Assembly (NCBI RefSeq): GCF_003071365.1
Contig: NZ_CP028960.1
Span: forward strand, 682,001 to 746,000
DNA length: 64,000 bases
Source: Methyloceanibacter sp. wino2
GTDB lineage: Bacteria > Pseudomonadota > Alphaproteobacteria > Rhizobiales > Methyloligellaceae
Reading direction: 5' to 3'
The position numbers and the translations under genes are program-made. The stretch's first letter is position 1. Each line of letters opens with the position of its first letter. Shown here in pieces: positions 17,049 to 27,062 of this stretch. The notes beneath the pieces were generated by a model. It was not told the DNA's origin. It was given only the letters and a program-made list of their open reading frames with translations, and made no database searches.

Positions 17049-17450
17049 TCAGGACGGCAGTTTCGACCGGCCAAAATCCCTCTTAGATTCAATCGCTTGC
17101 CGGATGGTCTCAAGCATGACCCCGCCGAGGATCGGCTTCTCGAGGACCGTGGTGACCCCGCCTAGCCTCGCTTTGGCAAGGAGCCGCTCGGTCTTTTGCG
17201 AGACCATGAGGATGATCGGGACACAGGAATCGCAGGGGAGCTTCTTGTCGCCAGCGTCTGCGACGCGCGAAAAGACGTCTTGGTCCAGCACCACGCAGGC
17301 GCTGCGGACACAGGGCGCCCGCAAGAGGGGCGAAAGTGCGTGCTCATCGCAGAAGCGTGTCTCATATCCTTCGAGCTCCAACGAAAATCGCAGGCTATCG
17401 GCGAGTATCCCATCGCCAACGGCAATCAGCACCGTACCAGTCTGGCTCAT
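17049..17450 (-). CDS. Stand-alone receiver-domain protein near fixLJ
   Basis: 133 residues forming a single response-regulator receiver domain without an output domain. The likely phospho-acceptor is Asp56 (VVLDQD); Lys105 in VLEKPI matches the conserved lysine; the usual acidic pair near the N-terminus is reduced to one Asp (Asp13 in VGDG). ATG 17450 was chosen for its GGGGAGG ribosome binding site; the frame extends upstream without one. It lies between the fixK-like gene and fixJ, on the same strand. It may compete for phosphoryl groups from FixL or modulate FixJ, as small receivers such as FixT do by other means; this is inference. It shares the unusual xQD motif with the nifH-divergent receiver at 44707. 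Confidence 0.65.
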   Translation of the reverse strand: MSQTGTVLIAVGDGILADSLRFSLELEGYETRFCDEHALSPLLRAPCVRSACVVLDQDVFSRVADAGDKKLPCDSCVPIILMVSQKTERLLAKARLGGVTTVLEKPILGGVMLETIRQAIESKRDFGRSKLPS

Positions 17451-17585
17451 ATGCCTCCCCCAACATCGGCCCTCGCCCAGCGGTTCACCCCGTGCCAATG
17501 CCCGCAGACTAGGCGGCGGCGCCGGTGCGGCATTGAGCCACGTCAAATGGAGATCGAGATCGAAAACGTGTGCGTCTTTGCGGCC

Positions 17586-18212
17586 TTAGCCGGCGCTGTC
17601 GCCGGCGGGGCCCACGTGGGCAAGGACCGCCATGCGCACCAGTTCGGAGAGGCTCTTCGCCTGCATCTTGGTCATGAGGTTCGCACGGTAGACTTCAACC
17701 GTTCGCGGGCTGATGCCGTAGGCGGCGGCGATGGTCTTGTTGCCCTGACCCGCCACCAGGCCCTCAAGGACCTGACGCTCACGCTCGGACAAGCTGGCGA
17801 GCCGGCTCAAGACCTCCTGCATTGAGTTGTCGCCATCTCCGCCGGCCCTCTTGAGCGCGGATTCCACTGCCCTGAGCAGCACCTCGTCCTCGAAGGGCTT
17901 CTCGATGAAGTCCACCGCGCCGGCCTTCATGGCCTCGACCGCAAGCGGAACATCGCCGTGGCCCGTGATGACGATCGCCGGCAGGCAATGCACTTTGTCT
18001 TTGAGCCGGCCGAGCAGTTCGATCCCCGTCATATCCGGCATGCGGACATCCGTGACGAGACATCCGCACAGCATCGGATCGAGGGCCTCCAGGAATGCAC
18101 TGGCCGAATCGTAGAGCCGGACGGGAAGCCCCGCCGAGCCGAGCATGAACGCCAGGGACTGGCGAACCGCATCGTCGTCATCGACGATATGCACGACGGG
18201 ATTGGCAGGCAT
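17586..18212 (-). CDS. fixJ: Response regulator FixJ
   Basis: 208 residues: receiver domain (3-120) with acidic DDDD at 11-14, phospho-acceptor Asp55 (TDVRMP) and Lys in EKPFED, followed by a LuxR/FixJ-type helix-turn-helix (about 140-205, SERERQVLEGLVAGQGNKTI). FixJ phosphorylated by FixL activates fixK. ATG 18212 overlaps the last base of the fixL stop codon, giving [13 protein letters not shown] as in other FixJ proteins, so the pair is co-translated. Confidence 0.93.
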   Translation of the reverse strand: MPANPVVHIVDDDDAVRQSLAFMLGSAGLPVRLYDSASAFLEALDPMLCGCLVTDVRMPDMTGIELLGRLKDKVHCLPAIVITGHGDVPLAVEAMKAGAVDFIEKPFEDEVLLRAVESALKRAGGDGDNSMQEVLSRLASLSERERQVLEGLVAGQGNKTIAAAYGISPRTVEVYRANLMTKMQAKSLSELVRMAVLAHVGPAGDSAG

Positions 18213-19753
18213 CACACGGCTTCCTCGCTTCTGGCCGGCTCCAGCGTAAACCGGAAAACCGTGCCGCCGCCGGGGTTCTTCTCGACCCACATGCGTCCCC
18301 CGTGCGCCTCGACCAGACGCTTGGAGATCGACAGCCCCACACCCATGCCATGGGTCTTGGTTGTCACGAAGGGCTGAAAGAGCTGGTCGGCGATCTTATC
18401 GGAGATGCCGCTTCCGGTATCGGCGACCGTCACTTGCACCATCGGCTCCCCCGTCTCGTACGTATCCGTGGGGGATCGGGCGGTCGAGACCAAGAGGATT
18501 TTCGGATCGCAGCCTTCCATCGCCTCGATGGCATTGCGCATCAGATTCAGAAGGACTTGCTGGACCTGTACCTTGACAACCATCACATCCGAGACGGAGC
18601 GATCGAACTGGAATCTGGGCTTCACGCCCTCGTCCTTGGCGTCGATGAGCGCCAAGGCGCTGGTTTCCTCGACAAGATCGTTGATGTTTTCCGGTTGGCG
18701 AACGGTTTCGTGATGCGTCACGAAATCGCGGAGCTGCCGCACGATATCGGCGGCGCGCAATGTCTGCTTTGTCGTGGCGGCCAGCGCCTCGCGCACCATG
18801 GCGACTTTCTTATCCTCAATGGATTCCAGCAGACGGTTGCAGCCTTGCAGATAGTTGGAGATGGCCGTCAGCGGCTGATTGACCTCATGCGCCAAGGTCG
18901 AGGCCATCTCGCCCATGGCGGTCAGGCGCGACAGCCGCGCCAACTCAGTCTGCAGATCCTGTAGTTGCTTCTCCGTTCTCTGACGTTCCGTCAGGTCGCG
19001 AATGAAGCCGGTGAAGAACCGCTGTTCACCCGATCGCATCTCCGCGACCTCGAGCTTCATCGGAAAGGTGGATCCGTCCTTGCGCGCGCCGGTCACCACC
19101 CGGTCGAAGCCGATGATGCGCTTCTGCCCGGTATGAAGATAGCGCGAGATGTAGGCATCATGCTCTTCGCGGAATGGCGAGGGCATGAGCACCGCCACGT
19201 TCTTCCCGGCGACTTCCATCTCCTTGTGTCCGAAGAGCCGTTCGGCCGCGGCGCTGAAGGAGCGGATCATGCCCGTCTCGTCGATGACGACGGTGGCATC
19301 GGGAACGGTGTCCAAGATAGACCGCAGATGGGCCTCGCGCGCGCGGACCTCTTTGGCGCTGCGGCGGCTGCGCAACCGCGTGCGCCGCAGCAACTCGCCC
19401 AACCAGGCGATCCCGATTCCCACGCCGGTGAAAATGCCGAGCTCGGCCAGATCCGGAAGGTCGGCCGTGCTGTGCGGAATCAGCGCATAGCCGATTGCCG
19501 CCGACAAAAACGTCGCCAGGAGACCGGGGCCGATGCCACCGAATCCAGCCGCGATGGCAAGGCCGGGGATGAAGATGAGGAAGGACGCGCGCCCTTCGAG
19601 CCACGGATACAGTCCCCAGGCAAGGCAGGCCATGCCCACCACGGCCGTGACAGCGACGCCGTAATGTACGGCGCCCGTCTCCGGGTTCAGGATCGCACGC
19701 CGTAGCCGCTCGACTGAGCCGAGGGGGCGCTTGTTCGATACAGGTCCATGCAT
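18212..19753 (-). CDS. fixL: Oxygen-sensing histidine kinase FixL
   Basis: 513-residue membrane-bound haem sensor kinase. N-terminal helices (about 32-120) anchor it; a PAS domain (about 140-255) carries the haem-ligand His198 in the FREEHDAY segment and the FixL signature [14 protein letters not shown] with its distal-pocket arginine. The kinase core follows: H-box with His289 ([10 protein letters not shown]), N-box [10 protein letters not shown] and G-boxes DTGSGISD and GMGVGLSI. Haem binding of oxygen turns the kinase off, so FixJ is phosphorylated at low oxygen. The single PAS domain and membrane anchor resemble Sinorhizobium FixL. It is first of the fixLJ operon. Confidence 0.93.
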   Translation of the reverse strand: MHGPVSNKRPLGSVERLRRAILNPETGAVHYGVAVTAVVGMACLAWGLYPWLEGRASFLIFIPGLAIAAGFGGIGPGLLATFLSAAIGYALIPHSTADLPDLAELGIFTGVGIGIAWLGELLRRTRLRSRRSAKEVRAREAHLRSILDTVPDATVVIDETGMIRSFSAAAERLFGHKEMEVAGKNVAVLMPSPFREEHDAYISRYLHTGQKRIIGFDRVVTGARKDGSTFPMKLEVAEMRSGEQRFFTGFIRDLTERQRTEKQLQDLQTELARLSRLTAMGEMASTLAHEVNQPLTAISNYLQGCNRLLESIEDKKVAMVREALAATTKQTLRAADIVRQLRDFVTHHETVRQPENINDLVEETSALALIDAKDEGVKPRFQFDRSVSDVMVVKVQVQQVLLNLMRNAIEAMEGCDPKILLVSTARSPTDTYETGEPMVQVTVADTGSGISDKIADQLFQPFVTTKTHGMGVGLSISKRLVEAHGGRMWVEKNPGGGTVFRFTLEPARSEEAV

Positions 19754-19814
19754 TGCCCGGACATTAGCACTTTCGCGCGGCGCGCGAAGGCCGGGCGTCG
19801 GTCCCTCGGGTGCC

Positions 19815-20168
19815 CTACTCTACCCGTTTGACAGGGGTCGCCTTCGCCCCTTCGTCCGTGACCGGTGTTCCGGGCCGATAGGCGGTCTTGGAGTAACCAT
19901 CGCCGTCTTGGGTGAGCTTGGTCGTCCAGCCGGTGGTCCATTTGATGACGGCGCTTGCGCCGTCCACCGACCACGCCCCTTCGAGGACATGGCCCTGCTT
20001 TTCGCCGTGCGCTTTGGAATCAGCCCCGAGGGTGATCGTGAAGGTGTTGCCCTTCGTATCCTCGGTCACATATTTCCCGGCCCAGTCGCCGGCGACCACG
20101 GCGCTGACGCTCAACAGCGTCAGAAGCATCGCGGCGAAGATGCCGAGGAATTGTTCGTGCTTTGTCAT
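19815..20168 (-). CDS. Small exported protein of unknown function
   Basis: 117 residues with a clear signal peptide ([19 protein letters not shown], cleavage likely after VVA near 25) and a mature part that looks like a beta-rich lipocalin-like or DUF-type domain ([26 protein letters not shown]). ATG 20168 has GGGGAG upstream; the longer frame to 20360 is shadow sequence. No family could be named with confidence. It lies 61 bp downstream of the Cys-rich gene, on the same strand, so the two may be co-expressed; no link to the fix genes is visible. Confidence 0.7.
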   Translation of the reverse strand: MTKHEQFLGIFAAMLLTLLSVSAVVAGDWAGKYVTEDTKGNTFTITLGADSKAHGEKQGHVLEGAWSVDGASAVIKWTTGWTTKLTQDGDGYSKTAYRPGTPVTDEGAKATPVKRVE

Positions 20169-20209
20169 GGATGTTTCTCCCCTGGGGTTCATCGGCCCGC
20201 TTGGCGATC

Positions 20210-20485
20210 CTAACGTGACTTCTTTCTGCGCCGGTCGACTTCCCGCTGGCTCACTTCTCCGGACTGGACCAGCGCACGCACGCATGCGTCCGACAATTTG
20301 TCGCCGTGCCGGTTCATGCAATTGCGCAAGGCGTTGGTTTCGAGTCCATACTCGCTGCAATACTTCTTGTAATCGGCCCGGCAGTACTTGCGCACCGCAT
20401 CGCTATAGGCGGAGGCGTTGGCGACGCCCATCTGGGCCGCACCCGCCAAGAACGAAACGATCGCGACGATGACAAATTTCTTCAT
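20210..20485 (-). CDS. Exported cysteine-rich-repeat protein
   Basis: 91 residues: signal peptide (MKKFVIVAIVSFLAGAAQ, cleavage after NASA near 25), then a Cys-rich repeat with the spacing C-x7-C ... C-x10-C and the signature NCMNRHGDKLSDAC, resembling the GLG1-type cysteine-rich repeat (PF00839) found in small periplasmic proteins. The end is strongly basic (DRRRKKSR). ATG 20485 has a GGGGAGGA site. Function unknown. The four cysteines would form disulfides in the periplasm. Confidence 0.7.
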   Translation of the reverse strand: MKKFVIVAIVSFLAGAAQMGVANASAYSDAVRKYCRADYKKYCSEYGLETNALRNCMNRHGDKLSDACVRALVQSGEVSQREVDRRRKKSR

Positions 20486-20728
20486 AACGGAATTGTCCTC
20501 CCCGTTGTCTTCGTGCTGCTCCCCCGGGGCGGCGTCGGTCACACCTACGCTCTTCTCTCTTCCTGGCGTTGATGCCAGTCAAGATATTGCGCCTCAACGG
20601 TGCCGCTCACGGAGCCTCATAGGCGATTTGCCATAGGTCGCATGATCCCGGCAAGCGTGCGGCCGCGCGCAATAGTCATTACTCTGTGCTAGACGGGGGT
20701 CGGGGCGAGCGAGCATCAGGGGGACTTC

Positions 20729-22288
20729 ATGACATCGGCGACCGATCCAGCCGGCCGGAAGCATAGTTTCTGGCTGGTTGTCGTGGCGGGTTGCGTGGGC
20801 GCATTCGCTGTCGCCTACAACACGACCGCCGTCATGACTGCCCTCCCGGCAATGAAGTCGGAACTCGATCTCGATCTCGACACGCTGCAATGGGTGATCA
20901 ACATCTACATGCTGTTCGGCGCGGCGACGCTGGCGGCCATGGGCCATCTCGGCGACACGTTCGGCATGGCCCGTATCTTCCTGTGCGGCATTGCCTTTTT
21001 TGCACTCGGCTCGATCACCATCGCCGTTGCGGACGGGGCGATCCTGCTGCTCATGGGACGGGCCTTTCAAGGCCTTGGCATCGCCGCGGTCATGGCCGCT
21101 TCAGTCGCTCTGATCAGCCGATCGACCCCCGCCGACCAGCGCGCATCCGCCCACGGCGTTTGGGCGGCCGCCGTGGCCTTGGGTTTCGCTCTCGGGCCGC
21201 TGATCGGCGGCGCGCTGACCGATGGCATCAGCTGGCGTGCGATCTTCGTGCTCGATCTGGCGATTCTCGGAACGGCTGCCCTACTGTGCCTGTGGGTCAT
21301 GCGCGCCGGACTGACGCCGGCCGTGCTCGAGGGGGGCAAGCGGACGGACTTTGCCGGCATCGCGCTACTGTTCGTGACGCTTGCGGCATTCCTCTACGCC
21401 CTGACCTGCGGCCCCCTATACGGCTGGACCTCGCTGCAAGCGCTCGGTCTGTTTGCGCTCACATTATTGGCCGGCGCCGGGTTCGCGGCCCGGGAATTCT
21501 ACTCGGCGGACCCGCTCGTCCGTTTCGACTTTTTCCGCTACCGGAACTATTCGGCGGCGGCGGCCGGCATGTTCTTGAGCGGGTTCACGCAGATCGGAAT
21601 TCTCTTCTTCGTCAACTATTACATTCAGGCCCCGGAGGGCCTGGGCTTCAGTGCCCTGCAGGCGGGACTCGCGCTCCTGCCCTTCACGGCCGTGATGTTC
21701 GTGGTCTCCCTTGTGGCGCCACACACTATTTCACCGAAGCGCTATGGCATTTGGGCGACCGTCAGCATGGTGGCCCTTGCGATCGGCTTCTGGCTGATGC
21801 ACGGCGTCGATCACCAGACCCCGTTTGAGGACATCTGGTGGAGGCTGACCTTCATCGGCGTCGGCGTGGGGCTGACGATGACGCTCCTGCCCCGGATCGG
21901 TTTGGACGCCCTGCCCGACACCAACGCGGGGCAAGGCTCCGGTGTCGTCAATACGTGCCTGTATTCGGGACTGGCGGTCGGAACGGCGCTCGGCGCCGTC
22001 GTCGCGCTCCAAACCAAGCGCCGCATCATCGATCCGTTTATCGACGGCGTCGGCAGCGCGCTGCCCGATGCGCATGCGTTGAAAGTCACGTTGGTCCACG
22101 GCTCCGAAAGCCAAGTCACCAAGGCCCTGGCGCAACTCCCGGCCGGGGACGCGGCGAAGGTTCAATCGGCCCTGTTGCAAGCGTTCGATGCCGGCTTCTC
22201 CGGCGTCATGATTCTCATGACCGCAGCCGCGCTGATCGGCGTGGTTCTCTGCGCTGTCCTTATCCGCTCTCGGAAGACGCCGGCCTAG
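20729..22288 (+). CDS. MFS exporter, DHA2 (14-helix) family
   Basis: 519-residue major facilitator with ~14 hydrophobic helices and family motifs: motif A-like GHLGDTFGMARIF after helix 2, motif C-like GFALGPLIGGAL in helix 5, and the DHA2 motif D-like LQWVINIYML near residue 50. Members export drugs, dyes or small amphipathic molecules using the proton gradient. The C-terminal part has a ~60-residue loop (about 430-490) between the last two helices, as in EmrB/QacA relatives. A GGGGGA site precedes ATG 20729. No regulator or membrane-fusion partner is adjacent. Confidence 0.85.
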   Translation: MTSATDPAGRKHSFWLVVVAGCVGAFAVAYNTTAVMTALPAMKSELDLDLDTLQWVINIYMLFGAATLAAMGHLGDTFGMARIFLCGIAFFALGSITIAVADGAILLLMGRAFQGLGIAAVMAASVALISRSTPADQRASAHGVWAAAVALGFALGPLIGGALTDGISWRAIFVLDLAILGTAALLCLWVMRAGLTPAVLEGGKRTDFAGIALLFVTLAAFLYALTCGPLYGWTSLQALGLFALTLLAGAGFAAREFYSADPLVRFDFFRYRNYSAAAAGMFLSGFTQIGILFFVNYYIQAPEGLGFSALQAGLALLPFTAVMFVVSLVAPHTISPKRYGIWATVSMVALAIGFWLMHGVDHQTPFEDIWWRLTFIGVGVGLTMTLLPRIGLDALPDTNAGQGSGVVNTCLYSGLAVGTALGAVVALQTKRRIIDPFIDGVGSALPDAHALKVTLVHGSESQVTKALAQLPAGDAAKVQSALLQAFDAGFSGVMILMTAAALIGVVLCAVLIRSRKTPA

Positions 22289-22312
22289 CGACCGCGTTCG
22301 GCGACCGCTGCG

Positions 22313-23401
22313 CTAGGTCCGTGCGAGTGCGACGGCCTTGATCTGCGCCACGACCGTGTCACCTGGCTTGAACCCGAGCCGGTCCCACGACAGACGCGAG
22401 ACGCGGCTGAGGAGCGGCGCCCCACTTCCGTCTTCCCCCAGCTTGAGCCGGACGGTCATCTGCGTGTCGCCGATGGGCTGGACCGTATCGATGCGGACCG
22501 GCAGCGCATTCAAGATCGTACTGTCCTTCAACGCCTCGCGGCTGAGGCTCACGTCGCTGGCCTCGATCCGCAATCGCCGGGCCGATCCTGTTGGCCCGAT
22601 ATCGCCCGCAACGAGAAGCGTGCCGCCGGGCACGTCAACGGTCGCGAGCCCGTAGCCCGGGTCGTACTCCATGACGGTGCCATCGAGAACAGAGGCCGGC
22701 TCCGGCATGCGCACCAAGGGCAAGCTCGGATCGGACAGCAATTCGGCGATGGGGCCCGCGGCGCGCACTCCACCATGCCGCATGAGAATCAGAGTGTCTG
22801 CCAGTCGTTCGATCTCGCCGATATCGTGACTCACATAAAGTACCGGGATCGATAGAGCTCGGTGCAGTTGCTCGAGATAAGGCAGGATCTCTTCGCGCCC
22901 CATACGGTCAAGCGCTGACAGCGGCTCGTCCATCAACAGCAGACGGGGCTGCGACAGCAGCGCGCGGCCGATAGCGACACGCTGGCGTTCGCCGCCCGAC
23001 AGACGCGACGTGGGCCGATCGAACAGCGGCGCGATGGCAAGAAGCTCGACCACGTCGTCGAAGTTGATCGTCTGCCTGCCGCCTTTGGCCCGTTTGGCGC
23101 GCTTCTGCCCGAACGCGAGATTGTCGCGCACCGACAAATGCGGAAACAGGCTCGCTTCCTGAAACACGTAGCCGATCGCGCGGCGGTGCACAGGCACGAA
23201 GCGCCGTCCCTCCTGCCACACCTCGCCGTCGACCACGAGTTTGCCCTGCGCCAAGCGCGTGAGACCGGCCACGCAGCGCAACACCGTCGTCTTGCCGCAA
23301 CCGGAGGGGCCGAACAATGCCGTGACCCCTTCACTCGGCGCGGCAAACTCCACATCGAGCTTGAAGCTGCCTTGCTGACCTGAGAACTGGGCCTCGATCA
23401 C
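22313..23401 (-). CDS. modC: Molybdate ABC transporter ATP-binding protein ModC
   Basis: 362-residue ABC ATPase: Walker [10 protein letters not shown] (31-39), Q-loop YVFQEASLF, signature [12 protein letters not shown], Walker [13 protein letters not shown], switch His in YVSHD, and a C-terminal TOBE/molybdenum-pterin-type domain (about 290-362) that binds oxyanion, typical of ModC. The start is GTG 23401, overlapping the modB stop by 4 bp (GTGA); the longer frame seen upstream is shadow sequence within modB. Third gene of modABC. High-affinity molybdate uptake is needed for FeMo-cofactor, fitting its place beside the nif/fix cluster. Confidence 0.9.
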   Translation of the reverse strand: MIEAQFSGQQGSFKLDVEFAAPSEGVTALFGPSGCGKTTVLRCVAGLTRLAQGKLVVDGEVWQEGRRFVPVHRRAIGYVFQEASLFPHLSVRDNLAFGQKRAKRAKGGRQTINFDDVVELLAIAPLFDRPTSRLSGGERQRVAIGRALLSQPRLLLMDEPLSALDRMGREEILPYLEQLHRALSIPVLYVSHDIGEIERLADTLILMRHGGVRAAGPIAELLSDPSLPLVRMPEPASVLDGTVMEYDPGYGLATVDVPGGTLLVAGDIGPTGSARRLRIEASDVSLSREALKDSTILNALPVRIDTVQPIGDTQMTVRLKLGEDGSGAPLLSRVSRLSWDRLGFKPGDTVVAQIKAVALART

Positions 23402-24066
23402 GGGCGCTCGCTCTTGAAACGCGTTTCGACCATTCGCATCGCGAGGATCACCGCGAAGGACAGCACCAGCATCGCACCGGCCAGCACATGCGCTTTGCCC
23501 CACTCCAGCGTTTCCACAAAGTCGAAGATGGCGATGGAGAGGACCCTGGTCTCGCCCGGGATACTCCCGCCGATCATCAGCACGACACCGAACTCGCCCA
23601 TCGTGTGCGCGAACCCCAAAATAGCGCCGGTCAGAATTCCCGGCAGCGCCAATGGCAAGGCCACGTTGATGAAGGCGTCCAGGGGCCGCGCCCGTAAGGT
23701 CGCGGCGGCTTCCCAATGGCGCTCGCCCATCGCCTCGAACGCTGTGCGAATCGGATTCACGACGAAGGGCATAGAATAAAGTACGGAGCCCACCACGAGC
23801 CCCTCGAAGGTGAAGGGGAGCGACCGGCCGATCAGCGCTGTGATGGGGCTATTCGGCCCCATGGCGATGAGCAGGTAGAATCCGAGGACGGTCGGCGGCA
23901 ACACGATGGGGAGCGCGACCAGAACCGCCACGATCTCCTTGCCCCGTGCCTTGCTGCGCGCGAGCCACCACGCGAGCGGGATGCCGAGGATGAGAAGAAC
24001 GAACGTGGTGACCACCGCGAGCTGCAGCGTGAGCAGGATTGTCTCGATCAGCGCTGCATCGAACAT
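23398..24066 (-). CDS. modB: Molybdate ABC transporter permease ModB
   Basis: 222-residue inner membrane permease with 5-6 helices and the EAA coupling loop ([20 protein letters not shown], about 135-154) that contacts ModC. Residues [15 protein letters not shown] and [17 protein letters not shown] are characteristic of ModB/CysT-type permeases. It lies between modA (24 bp gap) and modC (4 bp overlap). Confidence 0.92.
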   Translation of the reverse strand: MFDAALIETILLTLQLAVVTTFVLLILGIPLAWWLARSKARGKEIVAVLVALPIVLPPTVLGFYLLIAMGPNSPITALIGRSLPFTFEGLVVGSVLYSMPFVVNPIRTAFEAMGERHWEAAATLRARPLDAFINVALPLALPGILTGAILGFAHTMGEFGVVLMIGGSIPGETRVLSIAIFDFVETLEWGKAHVLAGAMLVLSFAVILAMRMVETRFKSERP

Positions 24067-24090
24067 GTCCGTTCTCCCCCGTTAGTCCTC

Positions 24091-24852
24091 TCACGGCATC
24101 TTGTAACCGAACCCCTCAATCACTTTGACGGCTTCGGGGCCTTTCAGGAACTCCAGAAAGGCCTTGGCGGCCTCATTCTCACTGCCATGCGCCAAGAGAA
24201 CCGCGTCTTGCCGCAAGGGGCGATACATGTCGTCGGGCACGGTCCAACTCGAACCCGTGTCGTTGTCCTTGACCTGCGAGGCCGCAACAAAGCCCACCTG
24301 CGCATTACCGGTAAACACGAACTGGTAGGTCTGACTGACATTCTTTCCCTCAACGAGGCGCGGTTCAAGCGCCTCGAGAACGCCGAGTGCCTTCATGGTC
24401 TCGACAGCAGCAGCGCCATAGGGTGCGGTGGCCGGATTGGCGATCGCGACATGGCGCAGGGTCGGGTCGGACAGAACCGCCGGGGTGCCGTCGATCCGAT
24501 CCGGATCCGCGCTCCAAAGAACGAGAACACCGATTGCATAAGTGAAACGCGTTCCCGCAACGCCGAGCCCTTCTGTTTCCGCCCGCTCGGGCCGCGCTTC
24601 ATCCGCCGCCAAGAAGGCATCGAACGGGGCGCCGTGCGCGATCTGGGTGAAGAGTTGCCCGGTCGAGCCGAAGCTGAATTCGACGTGGTGGCCGGTCGAC
24701 TCCTCGAAGGCCGAACCGAGTTCCTTCGCGGCCGATGTGAAATTAGCGGCAACGGCAATAGTCGCGTCCGCGGCACGGACAGTCGTTACCGGCAGGCACG
24801 CCAGCGTCGCCACGACGAGACCAAAACAGAATCTCAGCAGTGTGTGTGTCAT
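24091..24852 (-). CDS. modA: Periplasmic molybdate-binding protein ModA
   Basis: 253 residues with a signal peptide (MTHTLLRFCFGLVVATLACL, cleavage after VRA near 27) and the ModA fold: ADATIAVAANFTSAAKELG at the mature N-terminus, FSFGSTGQLFTQI (oxyanion-contacting serines), and VGFVAASQVKD. It captures molybdate in the periplasm for ModBC. ATG 24852 is used; the frame to 24915 is open but has no signal-peptide sense. No ModE box was recognised in the 140 bp upstream. Confidence 0.9.
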   Translation of the reverse strand: MTHTLLRFCFGLVVATLACLPVTTVRAADATIAVAANFTSAAKELGSAFEESTGHHVEFSFGSTGQLFTQIAHGAPFDAFLAADEARPERAETEGLGVAGTRFTYAIGVLVLWSADPDRIDGTPAVLSDPTLRHVAIANPATAPYGAAAVETMKALGVLEALEPRLVEGKNVSQTYQFVFTGNAQVGFVAASQVKDNDTGSSWTVPDDMYRPLRQDAVLLAHGSENEAAKAFLEFLKGPEAVKVIEGFGYKMP

Positions 24853-24992
24853 TGTACTCCGTCGCACAGGAAAGCCGATGGCCGCAGCATTGGCAGGCGT
24901 CATCGGACGTGACAAGAGCCGTCAGTGCCGCAGCCTTACGCACAATACTTTGCGGTATTGGCTTGTTGGTTGGTTCCGGGCCGTGCGCCCGA

Positions 24993-25241
24993 TCAGTCCA
25001 ATGTGCAGGCTTCGTCGCAAGATGCTCTGCACGAGATCAAAGAATCATGACTTTCTTCGTCATCATTGAGGCCAAGTATGATCTTGATCATTTGTGGGAG
25101 GCAACTACCGCAGTCCGTGCGTTTGCCGAGAGCCCGGCAGATCAGCCCCGCCGTCAGCACCACTCCTGGGTCGAGCGTTCGCAGCGACGCGACAGCATCA
25201 TGGATGTCCCTCTCGCAGATCTGCTGACAGGAACAGACCAT
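24993..25241 (-). CDS. Bfd-like [2Fe-2S]-binding protein
   Basis: 82 residues. The N-terminal 60 residues match the BFD-like [2Fe-2S] fold: Cys3 and Cys5 (MVCSC) and Cys44 and Cys47 (CGSC) are the expected four ligands, with the helical CERDIHDAVASL in between. A short C-terminal tail holds three more cysteines (70, 74, 79). ATG 25241 is preceded by AGGAG at good spacing; the frame is open to 25379 but without an RBS. It lies between fixX (161 bp) and modA (140 bp), on the same strand, so it may be the last gene of the fixABCX transcript. Bfd domains shuttle electrons or bind ferritins; a role in iron release or electron supply during nitrogen fixation is possible but not shown. Confidence 0.7.
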   Translation of the reverse strand: MVCSCQQICERDIHDAVASLRTLDPGVVLTAGLICRALGKRTDCGSCLPQMIKIILGLNDDEESHDSLISCRASCDEACTLD

Positions 25242-25402
25242 CATGCTCCTGCCGGCGCCGGCGAGACGCGAGGGCCGCTCAAAATCGGCTTGCCGCGCCT
25301 CCACTCCAGAGAGTTTGGCGATCAAGCGGCTGTCCGAGTAGCCCGTGTGCGGTGGCACGAGCCTTGTGTGGCGCGACATCGCAGCCCCCGACTACTTCGA
25401 GC

Positions 25403-25696
25403 CTAGCCGAACTTGAACGAGATGCCGTAGCCCCCGCGCGGATAGTTCCACTCTATGTCGCCCGACGCCTCACCGATAATCCGGCAGGTTCCGCACTCGA
25501 TGCAGCCATCGGCGGTGAGTTCCACCTGCCCCTTGTCATTCAGCTCGTAGCAGCGGGCCGGACAGGCGGTGAGCAGCGCGCGGAGCGGCTCGGTGGGCGT
25601 ATCGTGTTCGCGCACCTTGATATGCACCTTGCCCGCGTCGACCTGGTAGCGGTTCTGGTAAAGCTTGTCTTCCACTCGAACGGAGAGATCAGTCAT
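25403..25696 (-). CDS. fixX: Ferredoxin-like protein FixX
   Basis: 97 residues of the FixX / ETF-QO ferredoxin family. Cysteines in CPARCYEL and CIECGTC form the [4Fe-4S] site; the end [14 protein letters not shown] is diagnostic for FixX. It accepts electrons from FixC in the electron-bifurcating FixABCX complex, which oxidises NADH and reduces quinone plus low-potential ferredoxin for nitrogenase. ATG 25696 was chosen to give [13 protein letters not shown] as in other FixX; the frame extends to 25729. It is fourth in fixABCX, 49 bp after fixC. Confidence 0.93.
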   Translation of the reverse strand: MTDLSVRVEDKLYQNRYQVDAGKVHIKVREHDTPTEPLRALLTACPARCYELNDKGQVELTADGCIECGTCRIIGEASGDIEWNYPRGGYGISFKFG

Positions 25697-25745
25697 TTCC
25701 GGCACCTCCGGTTTGGGTTGTGGCCACACACATCATCAGATCAAC

Positions 25746-27053
25746 TCAGCGCCACGCGCGGGCAAGGCGGACGGCATCGCCGGCCAGTCCCCACCATGAA
25801 CGCGCGGACACAAAAGACTTCAGAGTCGCTTTTTCCTTCTGGGCCTTCGGCGTGCCGTCGACACGCAGGAAGTCCTGCATCGCTTTCGAAACAAGCTGCG
25901 GATAGGTGAGGAAGAAGTTCTTGGACTGCGTATGCAGCAATGCGGGCATATCCTTGTACTTCTTCAGATCCTTCATCACGAACGAGTCGTCGATCATCGT
26001 CTTGTAAAGCGACAAGTTCTCCGCAGTCATGGGCTCGCGGCGCGACTTCACCTGGAAGATCGCCTCTGCCGCGAGGCGCCCTGAGGTCATGGCGAGGTTC
26101 GAGCCTTCGCGATGGATCGCGTTGTTAAGCTGCGCGGCGTCGCCGACCATGACCCAGCCGTCGCCGAAGAGTTGGGGAATGGCCTTGTAGCCGCCTTCGG
26201 GAATGAGGTGGGCGGAGTATTCCTTCACCTCGGAGCCCTCGATGAGAGGCGCCACGGACGGATGTTTCTTGAAGCGCTCGATGAGGTCGTAAGGTGTCTC
26301 GCCCGTGCTCTGGAAGTCCGAAACGAGGCAACCGATCCCAAGCGAGATGCACTCCTTGTTCGTGTAGATGAAGCCCATGCCGGTCATGCCCTGCGAGATC
26401 GTACCGGCGGCTTCGATGACGACACCTTCGTCGCCCTTGAGGTTGAAGCGCGCCTCGATCGTCTCGCTGGGCAGAAAGTGCATTTCCTTCACGGCAAGCG
26501 CCACCTTGTCGGCCTCCGGCCGGTCGCGGAGTCCCGCGCGCGAGCCGAGCAGACCGCTGACGCCTTCCGCCAGCACCACGACATCAGCATGCACCTCGCC
26601 ATCGGCGCGGTCGGTCTTCACGCCGATGACCCGGCCCTCTCCGTTCTGCACAAGCCCGGTGACAGTCGTCTCGCAGATCACCAGCGCACCGGCGTCGCGC
26701 ACCTTCTGAGAGAACCATTTGTCGAACTGGGTGCGGATGATGGTGTAGCGGTTCGGCTTCTCCTCGTTGAAGTCATCGGACCGGTACTGCATGCCCGTGT
26801 GGGAGCGGTCGTCCATCATCCAGAAGCGCTGCTCGACAAGGTGCCGCTCGAGCGGTGCATCCTCGCGGAAGTTCGGGATGATCTTCTCCAGCATGTCCGC
26901 ATAGAGAATGGCGCCTTGGACGTTCTTAGCGCCGGCGTACTCGCCGCGCTCGAGCTGCAGGACTTTAAGTCCACGCTCGGCCAAGGTGTAAGCCGCGGCG
27001 TTTCCGGCCATGCCGGCTCCGACAACGATTGCATCGAATCTTTCGTCGATCAT
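25746..27053 (-). CDS. fixC: FixC flavoprotein, ETF-quinone oxidoreductase-like
   Basis: 435-residue FAD protein. The dinucleotide-binding [10 protein letters not shown] is at 12-21, followed by the E-rich second strand; [19 protein letters not shown] near 310 is the FAD-contacting motif. FixC links FixAB to quinone and FixX in the bifurcating FixABCX complex at the membrane. Start and length are typical of the family. The gene is 9 bp downstream of fixB. Confidence 0.93.
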   Translation of the reverse strand: MIDERFDAIVVGAGMAGNAAAYTLAERGLKVLQLERGEYAGAKNVQGAILYADMLEKIIPNFREDAPLERHLVEQRFWMMDDRSHTGMQYRSDDFNEEKPNRYTIIRTQFDKWFSQKVRDAGALVICETTVTGLVQNGEGRVIGVKTDRADGEVHADVVVLAEGVSGLLGSRAGLRDRPEADKVALAVKEMHFLPSETIEARFNLKGDEGVVIEAAGTISQGMTGMGFIYTNKECISLGIGCLVSDFQSTGETPYDLIERFKKHPSVAPLIEGSEVKEYSAHLIPEGGYKAIPQLFGDGWVMVGDAAQLNNAIHREGSNLAMTSGRLAAEAIFQVKSRREPMTAENLSLYKTMIDDSFVMKDLKKYKDMPALLHTQSKNFFLTYPQLVSKAMQDFLRVDGTPKAQKEKATLKSFVSARSWWGLAGDAVRLARAWR

Positions 27054-27062
27054 CTCGCTCTC

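Noticed and set aside
24853-24992. A ModE operator upstream of modA
   Set aside because: No sequence close to the ModE palindrome was found.
25060-25105. FNR-like sequence near the Bfd-like gene (TTGATCATTTGTGG)
   Set aside because: Only the left half fits; the right half lacks the required CAA and the site lies inside the coding region.
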